Notes: generated by a model from the sequence alone, not told the origin. A stretch of DNA of 35,804 bases from a virus (IMGVR_UViG_3300021963_008236:1-35804); one strand, 5' to 3'. Positions 1 to 7,366 are shown, numbered from the stretch's first letter. A program made the numbers and translations.

Positions 1-2
1 TA

Positions 3-545
3 GGTCCCGGTGCTGCTACACCTCCTGCAAGAACTGCTACACCTCCTGCAAGAACTGCTACACCTCCTGCAAGAACTGCCGCAACTGCTCCTGCTACTCC
101 AAAACCTGCAGCAACCTCAACTCCAACACCAGCACCTTCCGCAAGTCCAGCAAGACCATCTCTTTCTTCTCAAGCAGATGAGATTCGTCAAATGAGAGCA
201 AGATCATTACAAAGACAAGGAAAAACATTAGACTCTGCTACTGTTAGTGGAGCAACACGACCAGCATATCAGGCAAACAGTTTTGATGTATTTGATGTTA
301 TCAAAGGTCATCTTATTGATGAAGGTTATGCCGATACTGAAGAGTCGGCACTTGTAATTATGGCAAATATGAGTGAAGAGTGGAGAGAAGAGATTCTTGA
401 AGGTAAAACTGATCGCCCCTTAGGATATATGCATTCTTTTGCAAGAGGTATGAAGCAAAAAAAAGGTAAAAAAGATGCGGAGCATGGTCAGGATACTGAA
501 GGTAATCCCACTGGCAAATATACTCAAATGTTGAAAAAAGCCTAA
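3..545 (+). CDS. C-terminal part of a Pro/Ala-rich virion-type protein (5' partial)
   Basis: The reading frame is open from the window edge, so the start lies upstream; about 180 residues are visible. The first ~55 residues are a Pro/Ala/Thr-rich linker with three exact 7-residue repeats (ATPPART). Residues ~94-133 of the visible part form a compact acidic helical module (FDVIKGHLIDEGYADTEES, then MSEEWREEILEG) that recurs in diverged form twice in the protein starting at 2118. The tail is basic and Lys-rich. A strong terminator follows at once. Linker plus small helical module is typical of accessory virion proteins of T4-like cyanophages, but no function is established. An internal ATG at 192 is not needed, because the frame and composition run on unbroken upstream of it. 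Confidence 0.75.
   Translation, partial: GPGAATPPARTATPPARTATPPARTAATAPATPKPAATSTPTPAPSASPARPSLSSQADEIRQMRARSLQRQGKTLDSATVSGATRPAYQANSFDVFDVIKGHLIDEGYADTEESALVIMANMSEEWREEILEGKTDRPLGYMHSFARGMKQKKGKKDAEHGQDTEGNPTGKYTQMLKKA
15..77 (+). repeat. Three exact 21-bp tandem repeats in coding sequence
   Basis: Three adjacent identical 21-bp units at 15-35, 36-56 and 57-77 encode ATPPART repeats in the linker of the first protein. Exact nucleotide identity suggests recent slippage and possible length variation between relatives. Confidence 0.9.
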
Positions 546-567
546 TCCATTTCTCAAACTAGAACAT

Positions 568-595
568 AAGAGGGTTTTCAAGACCCTCTTTTTTT
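568..595 (+). terminator. Rho-independent terminator
   Basis: AAGAGGGT and a matching ACCCTCTT arm around a short loop, followed by seven T. It closes the first gene. The end of the T tract merges with the late promoter of the next gene. Confidence 0.9.
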
Positions 596-602
596 ATAAA
601 TA
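595..602 (+). promoter_or_regulatory. T4-type late promoter TATAAATA
   Basis: Exact T4-family late promoter octamer, 23 bases before the ATG at 625 and overlapping the preceding terminator's T tract. Confidence 0.8.
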
Positions 603-624
603 ACTAAAAAAGTAAGAAAGAAAA

Positions 625-2076
625 ATGAAATCTTTTAGTCAGTTTTTACAAGAATCATATTTGAGTGAAGAGGATGCGAGACAGGGAAAATTATTTACAA
701 GTAAAGATAAACCTCAAGATTTTAGAAATCCTAAAAAAATTCCATTTACTGGAACCGATCCCACACCAACTCCAGCATCTAAAAGATTGTCTGCAGGAGC
801 GCCAGAAGCACCAAAAGCATCTCCAGGACAATTGGAAATTCCGAAACCAAAGTCAACTAAAGTTTCTGGATCACAATTTAGAAATGCCGGAGAAGCAAGA
901 CAAGGATCTTTATTTACCAAAAGTGGAAAACCGCAAAATTTTACCGGTGGAAGAACTCCATTTGTCGGTACTGATCCAGTAAAAGCAACAAAGCGTCTTC
1001 CTGCTGCTGCACCAGAAGCACCAAAAGCATCCCCAGGACAACAAGTAATTAGACAAAACTCCACTCCACCGTCTAGACCAGCACTACCTCCCGGAAACCC
1101 TGGAGGAAAATTGGCAAAACCAATTAATGCAATTCCAGATGCAATGGGTAGGGGAGCACAAGATGCTGCAAGAAGACAAGCATCTAATCCCAAACCTCCT
1201 AAAGGTCCAGTAAGACCATCTATCGGTAATGTAAGTGGTCCAGCATCTAATCCCAAACCTCCTAAAGGTCCAGTAAGACCATCTATCGGTAATGTAAGTG
1301 GTCCAGCATCTAATCCCAAACCTCCTTCTGGAGGAAAACCACCTACAGGTCTTCCCCCTTCTGCTACATCTTCTGCTGCTAAAGAAACACAAAAAGCAGC
1401 AGCAAAAACTGCAGGGAAAGGTATTCTCAAGACACTCGGAAGAGTTGCGGGGCCTGCCGCTGCTGCACTTGATGTTGCAGATGAAAGATCAAAAGGTTCT
1501 GGATGGGCAAGATCACTTGCTAAAGGTGCTGTAGTCGCTGCTGGTGGTGCCTTAGGTGGTGCTGCTGGAAGTGTTGCTGGTCCCGTTGGAACTATCGGTG
1601 GAGCAACAGCAGGATCTATGGCAGCATCTAAAGCATTTGATGTTGCCGCTGGTGCGAATGCTAAAGAAAGAAAAGCAATGGCAACAGCAAATCGCCAAAG
1701 ACAAGCAGGAACTGCTGTTAAAGGTATTGGTGGCAAGACTACTTTCGATACCAAAAAGAATACCATCACAACTGGTACGGGAGCACAGAGAAAAACAGTT
1801 GGTCTCGCTAAAACTGGTGTAGTTCAAAGAGGTGGACAATCTGTTGCAGGTAATCTTGCATACAAAGGTGGTAAAGCAGTTTATAAAGCAGGTCCAAGTG
1901 CTCAATCACTTGCTAAGACTTCTTCTAATCCATTGGAGAGAGTTGGTAGATCTTTATTTGCTGGTGCATATAAGAAATCAGATGCTGCTAATGCCGCCAA
2001 GAAACTTGCTACCGCAAGATCATCAGATGCTGCTCGCAATAAAGCACTTGGAGTAAAATCAAAACCAGCAGGTTGA
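625..2076 (+). CDS. Putative internal head protein with capsid-targeting N-terminus
   Basis: 483 residues. The N-terminus MKSFSQFLQES closely resembles the capsid-targeting sequence of T4 internal proteins (MKTYQEFIAEA), which is cut after (I/L)xE by the prohead protease; here the cut would follow E10. A ~50-residue unit occurs twice (residues 17-69 and 90-139: ARQG.LFT...KPQ.F, then PF.GTDP and APEAPKASPGQ). A second, exact 21-residue repeat (ASNPKPPKGPVRPSIGNVSG type) follows near residues 186-227. The C-terminal half has a Gly/Ala-rich hydrophobic stretch (about 290-345) of glycine-zipper character, then a basic tail. A late promoter and a capsid address fit a protein packaged with DNA or injected. 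This is inference; the sequence is low in complexity and no enzyme motif is visible. Confidence 0.75.
   Translation: MKSFSQFLQESYLSEEDARQGKLFTSKDKPQDFRNPKKIPFTGTDPTPTPASKRLSAGAPEAPKASPGQLEIPKPKSTKVSGSQFRNAGEARQGSLFTKSGKPQNFTGGRTPFVGTDPVKATKRLPAAAPEAPKASPGQQVIRQNSTPPSRPALPPGNPGGKLAKPINAIPDAMGRGAQDAARRQASNPKPPKGPVRPSIGNVSGPASNPKPPKGPVRPSIGNVSGPASNPKPPSGGKPPTGLPPSATSSAAKETQKAAAKTAGKGILKTLGRVAGPAAAALDVADERSKGSGWARSLAKGAVVAAGGALGGAAGSVAGPVGTIGGATAGSMAASKAFDVAAGANAKERKAMATANRQRQAGTAVKGIGGKTTFDTKKNTITTGTGAQRKTVGLAKTGVVQRGGQSVAGNLAYKGGKAVYKAGPSAQSLAKTSSNPLERVGRSLFAGAYKKSDAANAAKKLATARSSDAARNKALGVKSKPAG
1180..1326 (+). repeat. 63-bp tandem repeat, two exact copies plus partial third
   Basis: Units at 1180-1242 and 1243-1305 are identical, with 21 bp of a third from 1306. 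Each encodes a 21-residue Pro/Lys/Gly-rich repeat within the putative head protein. Confidence 0.9.
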
Positions 2077-2080
2077 TTTT

Positions 2081-2088
2081 TATAAATA
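2081..2088 (+). promoter_or_regulatory. T4-type late promoter TATAAATA
   Basis: Exact octamer 29 bases before the ATG at 2118. A 9-bp hairpin (2084-2106) begins inside it and would form the mRNA 5' end. Confidence 0.75.
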
Positions 2089-2117
2089 TCTGTATATCAG
2101 GTATTTAAGTTATAACC

Positions 2118-3629
2118 ATGTCCAGAATTTCGCAAGATTTCATCAATAGCGTTGGATATTTGTATGAAGAAATCAATATTCAACAGAACGATTTTTTAAA
2201 TGAAGAATCTGAATATTATGATGAGGAAGCATCGGAACTAGTAGAAGATATTATTGCTACCATTTCAACTTCAATGGTTTATGAGGGTTATAGTGCTGAA
2301 GGTATTATAGGATTTCTTGCAGATTGTTCAGAAGAATCTATCATTGAAAAGTATTTGAGTTTTGATGAAAATATTCTTACAGAAAGTAACGTTTCGGAGG
2401 AATATATTGTAGAGCAGTTAGAAATTTTTGATGCCGCAATTGACGAAGGTTTGGCAGATAAGTTGTTAGGTGGTGCCATTAAACTTGCGGGAAGAGTGGC
2501 ATCAAAACCTGCAAGAATGAGGGTAGATAAAATATTATCAAAGACTAAAAATCCAGAAAGAGCAAGAGAACTATTACAAAAAACTGCTCAAAAGTCCGCA
2601 AGAAATGCTAATGCTGGAGGTTATAGTTCTACAATGTCTCCAGTTGATGGTAAAAAATTAACTGGAAAACAATCTGCAGAATTATTAAGTAAAGCAAAAT
2701 TAAATCAAGCAACTCAAAAAGTAAAAGATATCACCAAACGAGCAAAAGCAGCACTTCCAGCAATTGCAAAAGGTGCATTAATTGGAGGTACTGGTGTTCT
2801 TGCTGGATACGCTGGCGCAAAATTAGGAAGTGGGGATGGTAAGGTAGGTCCCAAAATTGTAGGTCCCAAAATTGTAGGTCCCAAGATCGTAGGTCCCAAG
2901 ATCGTAGGTCCCAAATCTTCACCCCCTTCAGGAGGTGGTGGCGGATCTACTTCTTCAGGTGGCGGCAGTGGGGGTGGATCTTCCACACCTTCTTCAGCAT
3001 CTCCAAAACCCATCCCAGCAAAACCAAAGGTAGCAGATAAAGCGCCAGAAGGTGAAACTGCAATGCAGAAGTGGGCAAGAGCAAATCCAAAACTTGCTGA
3101 TAAAGTAAAATTAGGTCAATCTGGTTATGATGAGATTTCTGCAACTAGAACTAAACCAGGTCCTAACGAAAAGCAAGATCAAACTCCAACTCAAGGTTCG
3201 CCAGATGCTAAGATTGACACTAAGGCAGTTGATGATGCTATAAAAGCACAAAAAGAAAGAGATAAGAATAGAGCAAAACCGCAGGCAGTAAACTCTTCTT
3301 ATGAATACGATGCCTATGACCTTGTGCTTGAGTATCTCCTCTCACAGGGGCACGTAGAGACCGTAGAAGAGGCAAATTATGTGATGCTGGTAATGGATGC
3401 TGAAACTATTGGAACGATTGTTGAGGGTTCTGGTGTAGTGGTTGGTGCATCTAAAGTTATTAATACTGTTATGAAACCTACCAATCAAACCCCAGAACAG
3501 GAAAAAAAGGCAGTTGGTAGTATTACTAAAGGTCTAGATGTAGTTGCTAAACCAATTAAATCTATTCTTAGTCCTGTAGATAATTCAAAAAAAGCACAAC
3601 AGGAAAGAATTGGTAAACGCCGCCCATAA
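2118..3629 (+). CDS. Repeat-bearing virion-type protein with two copies of a 40-residue module
   Basis: 503 residues. An acidic N-terminal domain (residues ~39-80, VEDIIATISTSMVYEGYSAEG and on) and a C-terminal stretch (395-437, YDLVLEYLLSQGHVETVEEA and on) both resemble the module in the protein ending at 545. The centre has a basic region, a Gly/Ala hydrophobic segment (~215-235), four or five VGPKI repeats and a Gly/Ser-rich linker. The C-terminus is basic. It has its own late promoter and terminator and sits with two similar proteins, so a virion-associated or tail-fibre-adjacent role is likely but not shown. No catalytic motif is seen. Confidence 0.75.
   Translation: MSRISQDFINSVGYLYEEINIQQNDFLNEESEYYDEEASELVEDIIATISTSMVYEGYSAEGIIGFLADCSEESIIEKYLSFDENILTESNVSEEYIVEQLEIFDAAIDEGLADKLLGGAIKLAGRVASKPARMRVDKILSKTKNPERARELLQKTAQKSARNANAGGYSSTMSPVDGKKLTGKQSAELLSKAKLNQATQKVKDITKRAKAALPAIAKGALIGGTGVLAGYAGAKLGSGDGKVGPKIVGPKIVGPKIVGPKIVGPKSSPPSGGGGGSTSSGGGSGGGSSTPSSASPKPIPAKPKVADKAPEGETAMQKWARANPKLADKVKLGQSGYDEISATRTKPGPNEKQDQTPTQGSPDAKIDTKAVDDAIKAQKERDKNRAKPQAVNSSYEYDAYDLVLEYLLSQGHVETVEEANYVMLVMDAETIGTIVEGSGVVVGASKVINTVMKPTNQTPEQEKKAVGSITKGLDVVAKPIKSILSPVDNSKKAQQERIGKRRP
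2844..2913 (+). repeat. 15-bp tandem repeats encoding VGPKI
   Basis: Four full units (two sequence variants, AAAATT and AAGATC) plus a partial fifth inside the preceding gene. The paired identical variants suggest stepwise duplication. Confidence 0.85.
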
Positions 3630-3631
3630 AG

Positions 3632-3741
3632 TTTAAGTATCTTAACATAACTTAAAGGAGGCTTGACAAGTCTCCTTTTTTTGTGTAGACTAGGTTTGTC
3701 CCCGTTGAGAAAAGGGTCTAAGCTTCTTTAAGATACTTAAA
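3632..3741. repeat. 14-bp perfect inverted repeat around a terminator
   Basis: TTTAAGTATCTTAA at 3632-3645 is the exact reverse complement of 3728-3741. The pair spans the terminator at 3654-3682 and ends inside the last codons of the minus-strand SegE-like gene, marking a possible insertion boundary. Confidence 0.75.
3654..3682 (+). terminator. Rho-independent terminator
   Basis: AAAGGAG arm, short loop, CTCCTTT arm and a run of T. It ends the head-protein gene at 2118-3629. Confidence 0.8.
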
Positions 3742-4153
3742 AGCCCTTAAGAACCAATTCGTAAATCCTATTCACTTCACTACTAAAGAACTTACCTTCA
3801 ATATTCGTATTATAGTACTCTTCACTTAATAATACGTTACGAATGAATTGTTCATAAGTTTCATAATAACTCATAGATTTCTTATGAGGACACAGGTATA
3901 ATATTTCTCTTAAGAACTTATCTTTACCTAGTTCTTTTACATCCTCTTTAAGTTGATCGCATGATCCCCAATAATCAATCCAATCACTTTCCTTAGTTTT
4001 TCTTCTACCAGTCTTTCTATCCTTTTGACGAGTCCAGAAATGCTTCTTACCAATATATTTCTTATCATTAACTATATTTGTAATTATATAAACAAATCCT
4101 TCCATTCCTTTGGGAACATCGGTAAAGTCCACACTATTATACTTCCAAGTCAT
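3737..4153 (-). CDS. SegE-like GIY-YIG endonuclease
   Basis: 138 residues from the ATG at 4153; a longer frame upstream is open but lacks conserved character. The N-terminal half shows a GIY-YIG-type core: GFVYIITN (residues 19-26) and KKYIGKKHFW (31-40). Then come a basic stretch with WIDYWGSC and a helix FLREILYLC, and a conserved-looking YYETYEQFIRNVLL segment. This order matches SegE-like GIY-YIG nucleases of T4-like phages, which are free-standing homing endonucleases. It lies antisense between two plus-strand genes and is bordered by a 14-bp inverted repeat, which fits a mobile insertion. Function as a homing nuclease is inferred from family. Confidence 0.8.
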   Translation of the reverse strand: MTWKYNSVDFTDVPKGMEGFVYIITNIVNDKKYIGKKHFWTRQKDRKTGRRKTKESDWIDYWGSCDQLKEDVKELGKDKFLREILYLCPHKKSMSYYETYEQFIRNVLLSEEYYNTNIEGKFFSSEVNRIYELVLKGF

Positions 4154-4208
4154 GGTTAAGATTTTATATAACATATTTAGAGTGTTGCGGAAGAACCTGA
4201 GAGGTGGT

Positions 4209-4418
4209 ATGATAGTGACCAACAGCACTTCTAATATGACTCTTCTAGAACAGACTCTGAGAACATCCCACGATTGGGCAGTTGATCGCATACATACATT
4301 ATGTGAAGATAAGAGTGTCGAAGACGCTCAGGCAATTCAGGCAGAGTTTAGTGAATGGATGAACCCAGATATTGCCGAACATGATGTTTTTTCACTTGAA
4401 TACCTAGGAGACGAATAA
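4209..4418 (+). CDS. Small acidic protein of unknown function
   Basis: 69 residues from the ATG at 4209, preceded by a GAGGTGG Shine-Dalgarno-like stretch. A longer frame back to 4110 would overlap the antisense nuclease and looks unconserved. The protein is acidic (EFSEWMNPDIAEHDVFSLEY) and probably helical. Its TAA stop shares a base with the next ATG (TAATG), so it is translationally coupled to the C39-like peptidase. I do not recognise the family. Confidence 0.65.
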   Translation: MIVTNSTSNMTLLEQTLRTSHDWAVDRIHTLCEDKSVEDAQAIQAEFSEWMNPDIAEHDVFSLEYLGDE

Positions 4419-5119
4419 TGAGAATAGACCTTCATAACTTCTTTCTACATTTTGACCCAAAGAACCCAAAGCACGTTGCGGCAGTAGAGCAACTTGAAGT
4501 AGATTTGGTAGGTAAATCTCCGGACCTGATGGAGGATACTGCCAATTGGGTGAAGATTTTCAGAACAAAACTAGAAGTAGTAATTCCAGGAATTCTAAAT
4601 GTTCCCTACTATCCTCAAACAGATAATTATAGAGACGCTGATCGTACTTGTAATAGTTCTTCCTGTGCTATGTGCCTTGAGTATTTTAAACCAGGTACTT
4701 TAGTGGGAGCAAAAGGTGATGATGCTTATGTTCAAAAAGTATTCGCAGTCGGTGATACAACTGACCATTCAGTTCAGACCAAAGTTCTTGCTTCTTACGG
4801 AGTTAAGTCTGAGTTTAGGTATAATCTTGGGTTTGCTGACATTGATCGTGAGTTGTCTGCTGGGAGACCCGTTGTTATTGGCATACTCCATCGCGGCACT
4901 TTATCTTCTCCTACTGGTGGGCACATGGTTGTAGTGATTGGTAAAAGTCCTGATGGAAAATCTTATATCTGCAATGACCCTTATGGGTCTCTGAACGATG
5001 GATATACTGGAGCAGTCACGAATGGTAAGGGAGTTCAATACTCTGTTGAAGTTCTAAAGCATAGATGGTTAGAGAAAGGAAAAGATAAGACTGGTTGGGG
5101 TCGTGTTTTTAAACCATAA
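4418..5119 (+). CDS. C39-like cysteine peptidase
   Basis: 233 residues. From residue ~60 it follows the papain-like Peptidase_C39_2 pattern: NVPYYPQTDN, then RTCNSSSCAMCLEY with the likely nucleophile Cys78, GGHMVVVIG with His169, and NDPYG with Asp187. The first ~55 residues form a separate N-terminal segment. Members of this fold cut peptide or amide bonds; in phages they may act on cell-wall peptides or virion proteins. There is no signal peptide, so it would act in the cytoplasm, on the virion, or after lysis. It is coupled to the small upstream gene and followed by a hairpin terminator. The fold assignment is good; the substrate is unknown. Confidence 0.8.
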   Translation: MRIDLHNFFLHFDPKNPKHVAAVEQLEVDLVGKSPDLMEDTANWVKIFRTKLEVVIPGILNVPYYPQTDNYRDADRTCNSSSCAMCLEYFKPGTLVGAKGDDAYVQKVFAVGDTTDHSVQTKVLASYGVKSEFRYNLGFADIDRELSAGRPVVIGILHRGTLSSPTGGHMVVVIGKSPDGKSYICNDPYGSLNDGYTGAVTNGKGVQYSVEVLKHRWLEKGKDKTGWGRVFKP

Positions 5120-5159
5120 ATAATATCACCTGACTTGTTCGCACTTTTCAGGAAAGATT

Positions 5160-5185
5160 GGAGGGCAGAAATGTCCTCTTTTCTT
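5160..5185 (+). terminator. Rho-independent terminator with GAAA loop
   Basis: GAGGGCA-GAAA-TGTCCTC (7 bp with one G-T pair), then TTTT. It ends the C39-like peptidase transcript. Confidence 0.75.
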
Positions 5186-5186
5186 G

Positions 5187-5194
5187 TATAAATA
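5187..5194 (+). promoter_or_regulatory. T4-type late promoter TATAAATA
   Basis: Exact octamer 28 bases before the GIY-YIG gene at 5222. Confidence 0.75.
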
Positions 5195-5221
5195 GTAATG
5201 CGAACAAGTTAGAGTGGAACT

Positions 5222-5794
5222 ATGAAAGACCCTACAAGGTTTTACACTTACGCATATTTGCGGGAAGATAAAACTCCTTATTATATTGGTAAGGGGCAAG
5301 GTAAAAGGATTTATCAATCAATTGGAAAACCTTGTAATAAACCTCTTAAAGATAGAATAATTTTTCTCAAAGAAAGACTAACTGAAGAAGAAGCATTCAA
5401 GCACGAAAAATATATGATTGCTGTTTTTGGAAGAAAAGATTTAGGAACTGGTATTCTCTATAATAAAAGTGATGGTGGAGAAGGACCTAGTGGAATGATA
5501 GTTACTGATGAAATAAGAAAAAAATGGAGTAATCAGAGAAAGGGAAAAAAGAAACCCAAACAAAGTGAGAATATGAAAGGTGAAAAAAATCCTATGTTTG
5601 GTAAAAAAAGAACTGAAGATGAAAAAGAAAGAATAAGACAAAAAGTTCTAGTTAATAATCCACAAAGAGGAACATTTTGGTGGAATGATGGTGAGAATGA
5701 AATGAGATCTAAAGAATATCCTGGATTAAAATGGAAAAGAGGGAGATTGAAAAAATGTAGAGATAGTAATGGAAAGTTTGTAATAAATAACTAA
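5222..5794 (+). CDS. GIY-YIG homing endonuclease with NUMOD3 motif
   Basis: 190 residues. The N-terminus carries the GIY-YIG signature in the form FYTYAYL then YYIGKGQGKRI (residues 20-30). An FKHEKYMIAVFG helix and an NKSDGGEG stretch follow. Residues ~118-141 (ENMKGEKNPMFGKKRTEDEK) are a NUMOD3 DNA-binding motif, and the C-terminus (FWWNDGENEMRSKEYPG, then KWKRGRLKK) is a tail often seen in these enzymes. There is no intron around it, so it is free-standing. Its last codons run into the AATAAATA promoter-like sequence of the next gene, showing a tight insertion in an intergenic gap. Late expression is suggested by its own TATAAATA. Confidence 0.85.
   Translation: MKDPTRFYTYAYLREDKTPYYIGKGQGKRIYQSIGKPCNKPLKDRIIFLKERLTEEEAFKHEKYMIAVFGRKDLGTGILYNKSDGGEGPSGMIVTDEIRKKWSNQRKGKKKPKQSENMKGEKNPMFGKKRTEDEKERIRQKVLVNNPQRGTFWWNDGENEMRSKEYPGLKWKRGRLKKCRDSNGKFVINN
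5782..5789 (+). promoter_or_regulatory. Possible late promoter variant AATAAATA
   Basis: One mismatch from TATAAATA, 21 bases before the ATG at 5811 and overlapping the end of the GIY-YIG gene. The downstream bases match those after the promoter at 595 (ACTAAAAA). Confidence 0.5.
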
Positions 5795-5810
5795 AAAGTA
5801 ATCAATACAG

Positions 5811-6173
5811 ATGAAAACTTTTAGAGAGTTTATTACTGAATGTGAGTTAATTGAAGGTAAAGTGGAGTGGGATAATCCAAAAAGACCACTTCAATCTGGA
5901 TTTACTCCAAGAGAAAGGAATAGGAAGTTAAGAAAAAGAGTAGAAAGGGAGACTGGATTAAATAACCCTGATGCAAAATCATTTACATCAACTGGACCCT
6001 CTGAAAAAGGATATGAAAGATATGGTAAATTAACATTAGCAAATAAAGAGCAAAGTGGATTGAAAACACCAAAAGAAAGATTACATAATTTTAAAGATAA
6101 AAATAAAGGAAAAACTAATAGGAAAAAATATAAAACAATTCTTAAAAATCTAAAAGAACCAAAAGACAAATGA
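5811..6173 (+). CDS. Small basic protein with capsid-targeting N-terminus
   Basis: 120 residues, strongly basic. The start MKTFREFITEC is very close to the T4 capsid-targeting sequence MKTYQEFIAEA, with a predicted prohead-protease cut after E10 (ITE). The rest is Lys/Arg-rich and lacks hydrophobic segments, as expected of a small DNA-associated internal head protein. The stop overlaps the start of the lysozyme gene (ATGA), so the two are coupled. Packaging into the head is inferred from the N-terminus, not shown. No other family was recognised. Confidence 0.7.
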   Translation: MKTFREFITECELIEGKVEWDNPKRPLQSGFTPRERNRKLRKRVERETGLNNPDAKSFTSTGPSEKGYERYGKLTLANKEQSGLKTPKERLHNFKDKNKGKTNRKKYKTILKNLKEPKDK

Positions 6174-6634
6174 CTTTAAAGGCAGGAATAGATTTAATTA
6201 AAAAATTTGAAGGATGTCATCTTAAAGCATATCCAGATCCTCTGTCAGGTGGTCTTCCAATCACCATAGGTTGGGGGTCCACTCGCAAGAAGGATGGGTC
6301 TCCATTTAAACTTGGCGACACCATTACTCAAAAGGAAGCAGATGAATTGTTGATTGCTCAATGTGAGAATCAGTTCTTACCATCACTTTCTAAAATCCCA
6401 TATTGGAGTGAAATGAATGACAATCAACGCGGAGCACTTTTATCCTTTGCTTACAATCTCGGTGCTGGTTTTTACGGCGGAAGTAATTTTAATAGTATCA
6501 CTCGTAACCTTCGTGAGAAAAATTGGAAAGCAATCCCAAAAACATTAGAAATGTATCGCAATCCTGGTAGTAATGTAGAGGCCGGATTATTGAGAAGAAG
6601 AAAGGCAGAAGGTAAACTTTGGTCTACACCATAA
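6170..6634 (+). CDS. T4-type lysozyme (GH24 endolysin)
   Basis: 154 residues, the usual length of T4-like phage muramidases. The catalytic region reads LIKKFEGCHLKAYPDP with Glu14 and Asp23, then GLPITIGWGST with Thr32. Downstream NQRGALLSFAYNLG and a C-terminal LLRRRKAEGKLW are family features. It cleaves the glycan backbone of peptidoglycan. There is no signal peptide, so a holin would be needed to release it, or it may be carried in the virion. It overlaps the basic head protein upstream by four bases and is convergent with the minus-strand operon, overlapping the nuclease end by 11 bp. Confidence 0.92.
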   Translation: MTLKAGIDLIKKFEGCHLKAYPDPLSGGLPITIGWGSTRKKDGSPFKLGDTITQKEADELLIAQCENQFLPSLSKIPYWSEMNDNQRGALLSFAYNLGAGFYGGSNFNSITRNLREKNWKAIPKTLEMYRNPGSNVEAGLLRRRKAEGKLWSTP

Positions 6635-6965
6635 AAGGTTTTGCTATTCCTTCATTTATCATTCTCTCATTCACCGTAACTGGGTCTCCAACAAGATAAA
6701 GAGTTCCAAGTATCCTTCCATACTTATCTTCTTTGAAAGTTTCAATTACCCATTCACCTTCTCTGGACAGTTCTTTTTCTAACCACGCTTTTGTCGCAAG
6801 ACCTTCTGCTTTTTCCTTAAGGTCTTTGGTTCTTGTTTCTGCGGCATTAATACCTTTGAGGCGAACTCTTTGAAGAGTTGTGAGATTGAATCCCAAATCT
6901 ATTGAAACATCTAATGTGTCACCATCAACAATTCTTTCTATCTTCTTGATTTTATAGTTATACAT
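6624..6965 (-). CDS. Staphylococcal-nuclease (TNase)-like protein
   Basis: 113 residues. It has the SNase core: IVDGDTLDVSIDLGF (residues 12-26), RVRLKGINAAETR with Arg35 and Glu43, and KYGRILGTLYL with Arg84. These match the catalytic Arg/Glu/Arg set of micrococcal nuclease. There is no signal peptide, so it would act inside the cell, perhaps on host DNA or RNA. It is the last gene of a three-gene minus-strand operon; its ATG overlaps the stop of the small membrane protein upstream. Its end overlaps the lysozyme stop on the other strand. Confidence 0.88.
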   Translation of the reverse strand: MYNYKIKKIERIVDGDTLDVSIDLGFNLTTLQRVRLKGINAAETRTKDLKEKAEGLATKAWLEKELSREGEWVIETFKEDKYGRILGTLYLVGDPVTVNERMINEGIAKPFMV

Positions 6966-7068
6966 TATCTTCCTCGTATGCTAATTTAAGTATATAGTAA
7001 ATGATATAAGCAGCACCGGTAAGTCCAATACCTAATAGTATATTTACACTCCATACTGGGTCAGTCAT
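6958..7068 (-). CDS. 36-residue single-helix membrane protein
   Basis: A short frame, MTDPVWSVNILLGIGLTGAA and on, ending in EEDN-V. Residues ~6-28 form one transmembrane helix, followed by an acidic tail. Its ATG overlaps the stop of the gene before it (ATGA), and its TAA lies inside the start of the nuclease gene, so both junctions are coupled, strong evidence that it is real. No family is recognised; small phage membrane proteins of this kind can be holin-like or regulatory, but nothing here decides. Confidence 0.7.
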   Translation of the reverse strand: MTDPVWSVNILLGIGLTGAAYIIYYILKLAYEEDNV

Positions 7069-7259
7069 AATCGTCCTTCGGTTTTATGTATCCATTCTTT
7101 TAACTCAGCAACATATATTCTGAGTTCTTGTGCTTTATTTAGATGCCATTCATCGCCACTCTTGAAGTACTCGTGAGTGTGATTATCTATTGCCTTAAGA
7201 ATATTGTGTATCGGTGTATTCCAGTCTTCTCTATGAGGTGTATTCCACTCCCGTGGCAT
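7065..7259 (-). CDS. Small conserved-looking protein of unknown function
   Basis: 64 residues from the ATG at 7259 (MPREWNTPHREDWNTPIHNI and on, ending WIHKTEGRL). It is polar and helical, with no membrane segment. The frame is open back to an ATG at 7361, but a late-promoter variant (TCTAAATA) sits 23 bases upstream of 7259, and the repeated WNTP segment begins there, so I prefer the shorter start. It is first in the minus-strand operon, with an ATGA overlap to the membrane protein. The function is not recognised. Confidence 0.65.
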   Translation of the reverse strand: MPREWNTPHREDWNTPIHNILKAIDNHTHEYFKSGDEWHLNKAQELRIYVAELKEWIHKTEGRL

Positions 7260-7282
7260 AAAATGTGAAAAGTAGTTTGAAG

Positions 7283-7290
7283 TATTTAGA
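7283..7290 (-). promoter_or_regulatory. Late promoter variant TCTAAATA (minus strand)
   Basis: TCTAAATA on the minus strand, 23 bases before the ATG at 7259. The same variant stands before the genes at 13260 and 33082 at similar spacing. Confidence 0.5.
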
Positions 7291-7337
7291 TTATTGGGAG
7301 ACTTATTTACCTCTAACCACTTCTCAAACTGGCATAC

Positions 7338-7366
7338 TTGACAGAACCTAAATAATCTCATATAAT
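7338..7366 (+). promoter_or_regulatory. Consensus sigma70 promoter
   Basis: TTGACA (7338-7343), 17-base spacer, TATAAT (7361-7366): a perfect consensus. The predicted start near 7373 coincides with the hairpin at 7374. Confidence 0.88.

Larger units (their letters stand above)
5133..5209. repeat. 11-bp inverted repeat enclosing a terminator and a late promoter
   Basis: ACTTGTTCGCA at 5133-5143 and its exact complement at 5199-5209. Between them lie the terminator and the TATAAATA promoter of the GIY-YIG gene. Confidence 0.7.

Noticed and set aside
714-1769. Long minus-strand open frame opposite the head protein
   Set aside because: It is the antisense of a repeat-rich, low-complexity gene, with no start signal or plausible protein composition.
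7260-7361. Longer start for the first minus-strand operon gene
   Set aside because: The extension lacks a Shine-Dalgarno and runs through a late-promoter variant better placed for the ATG at 7259.
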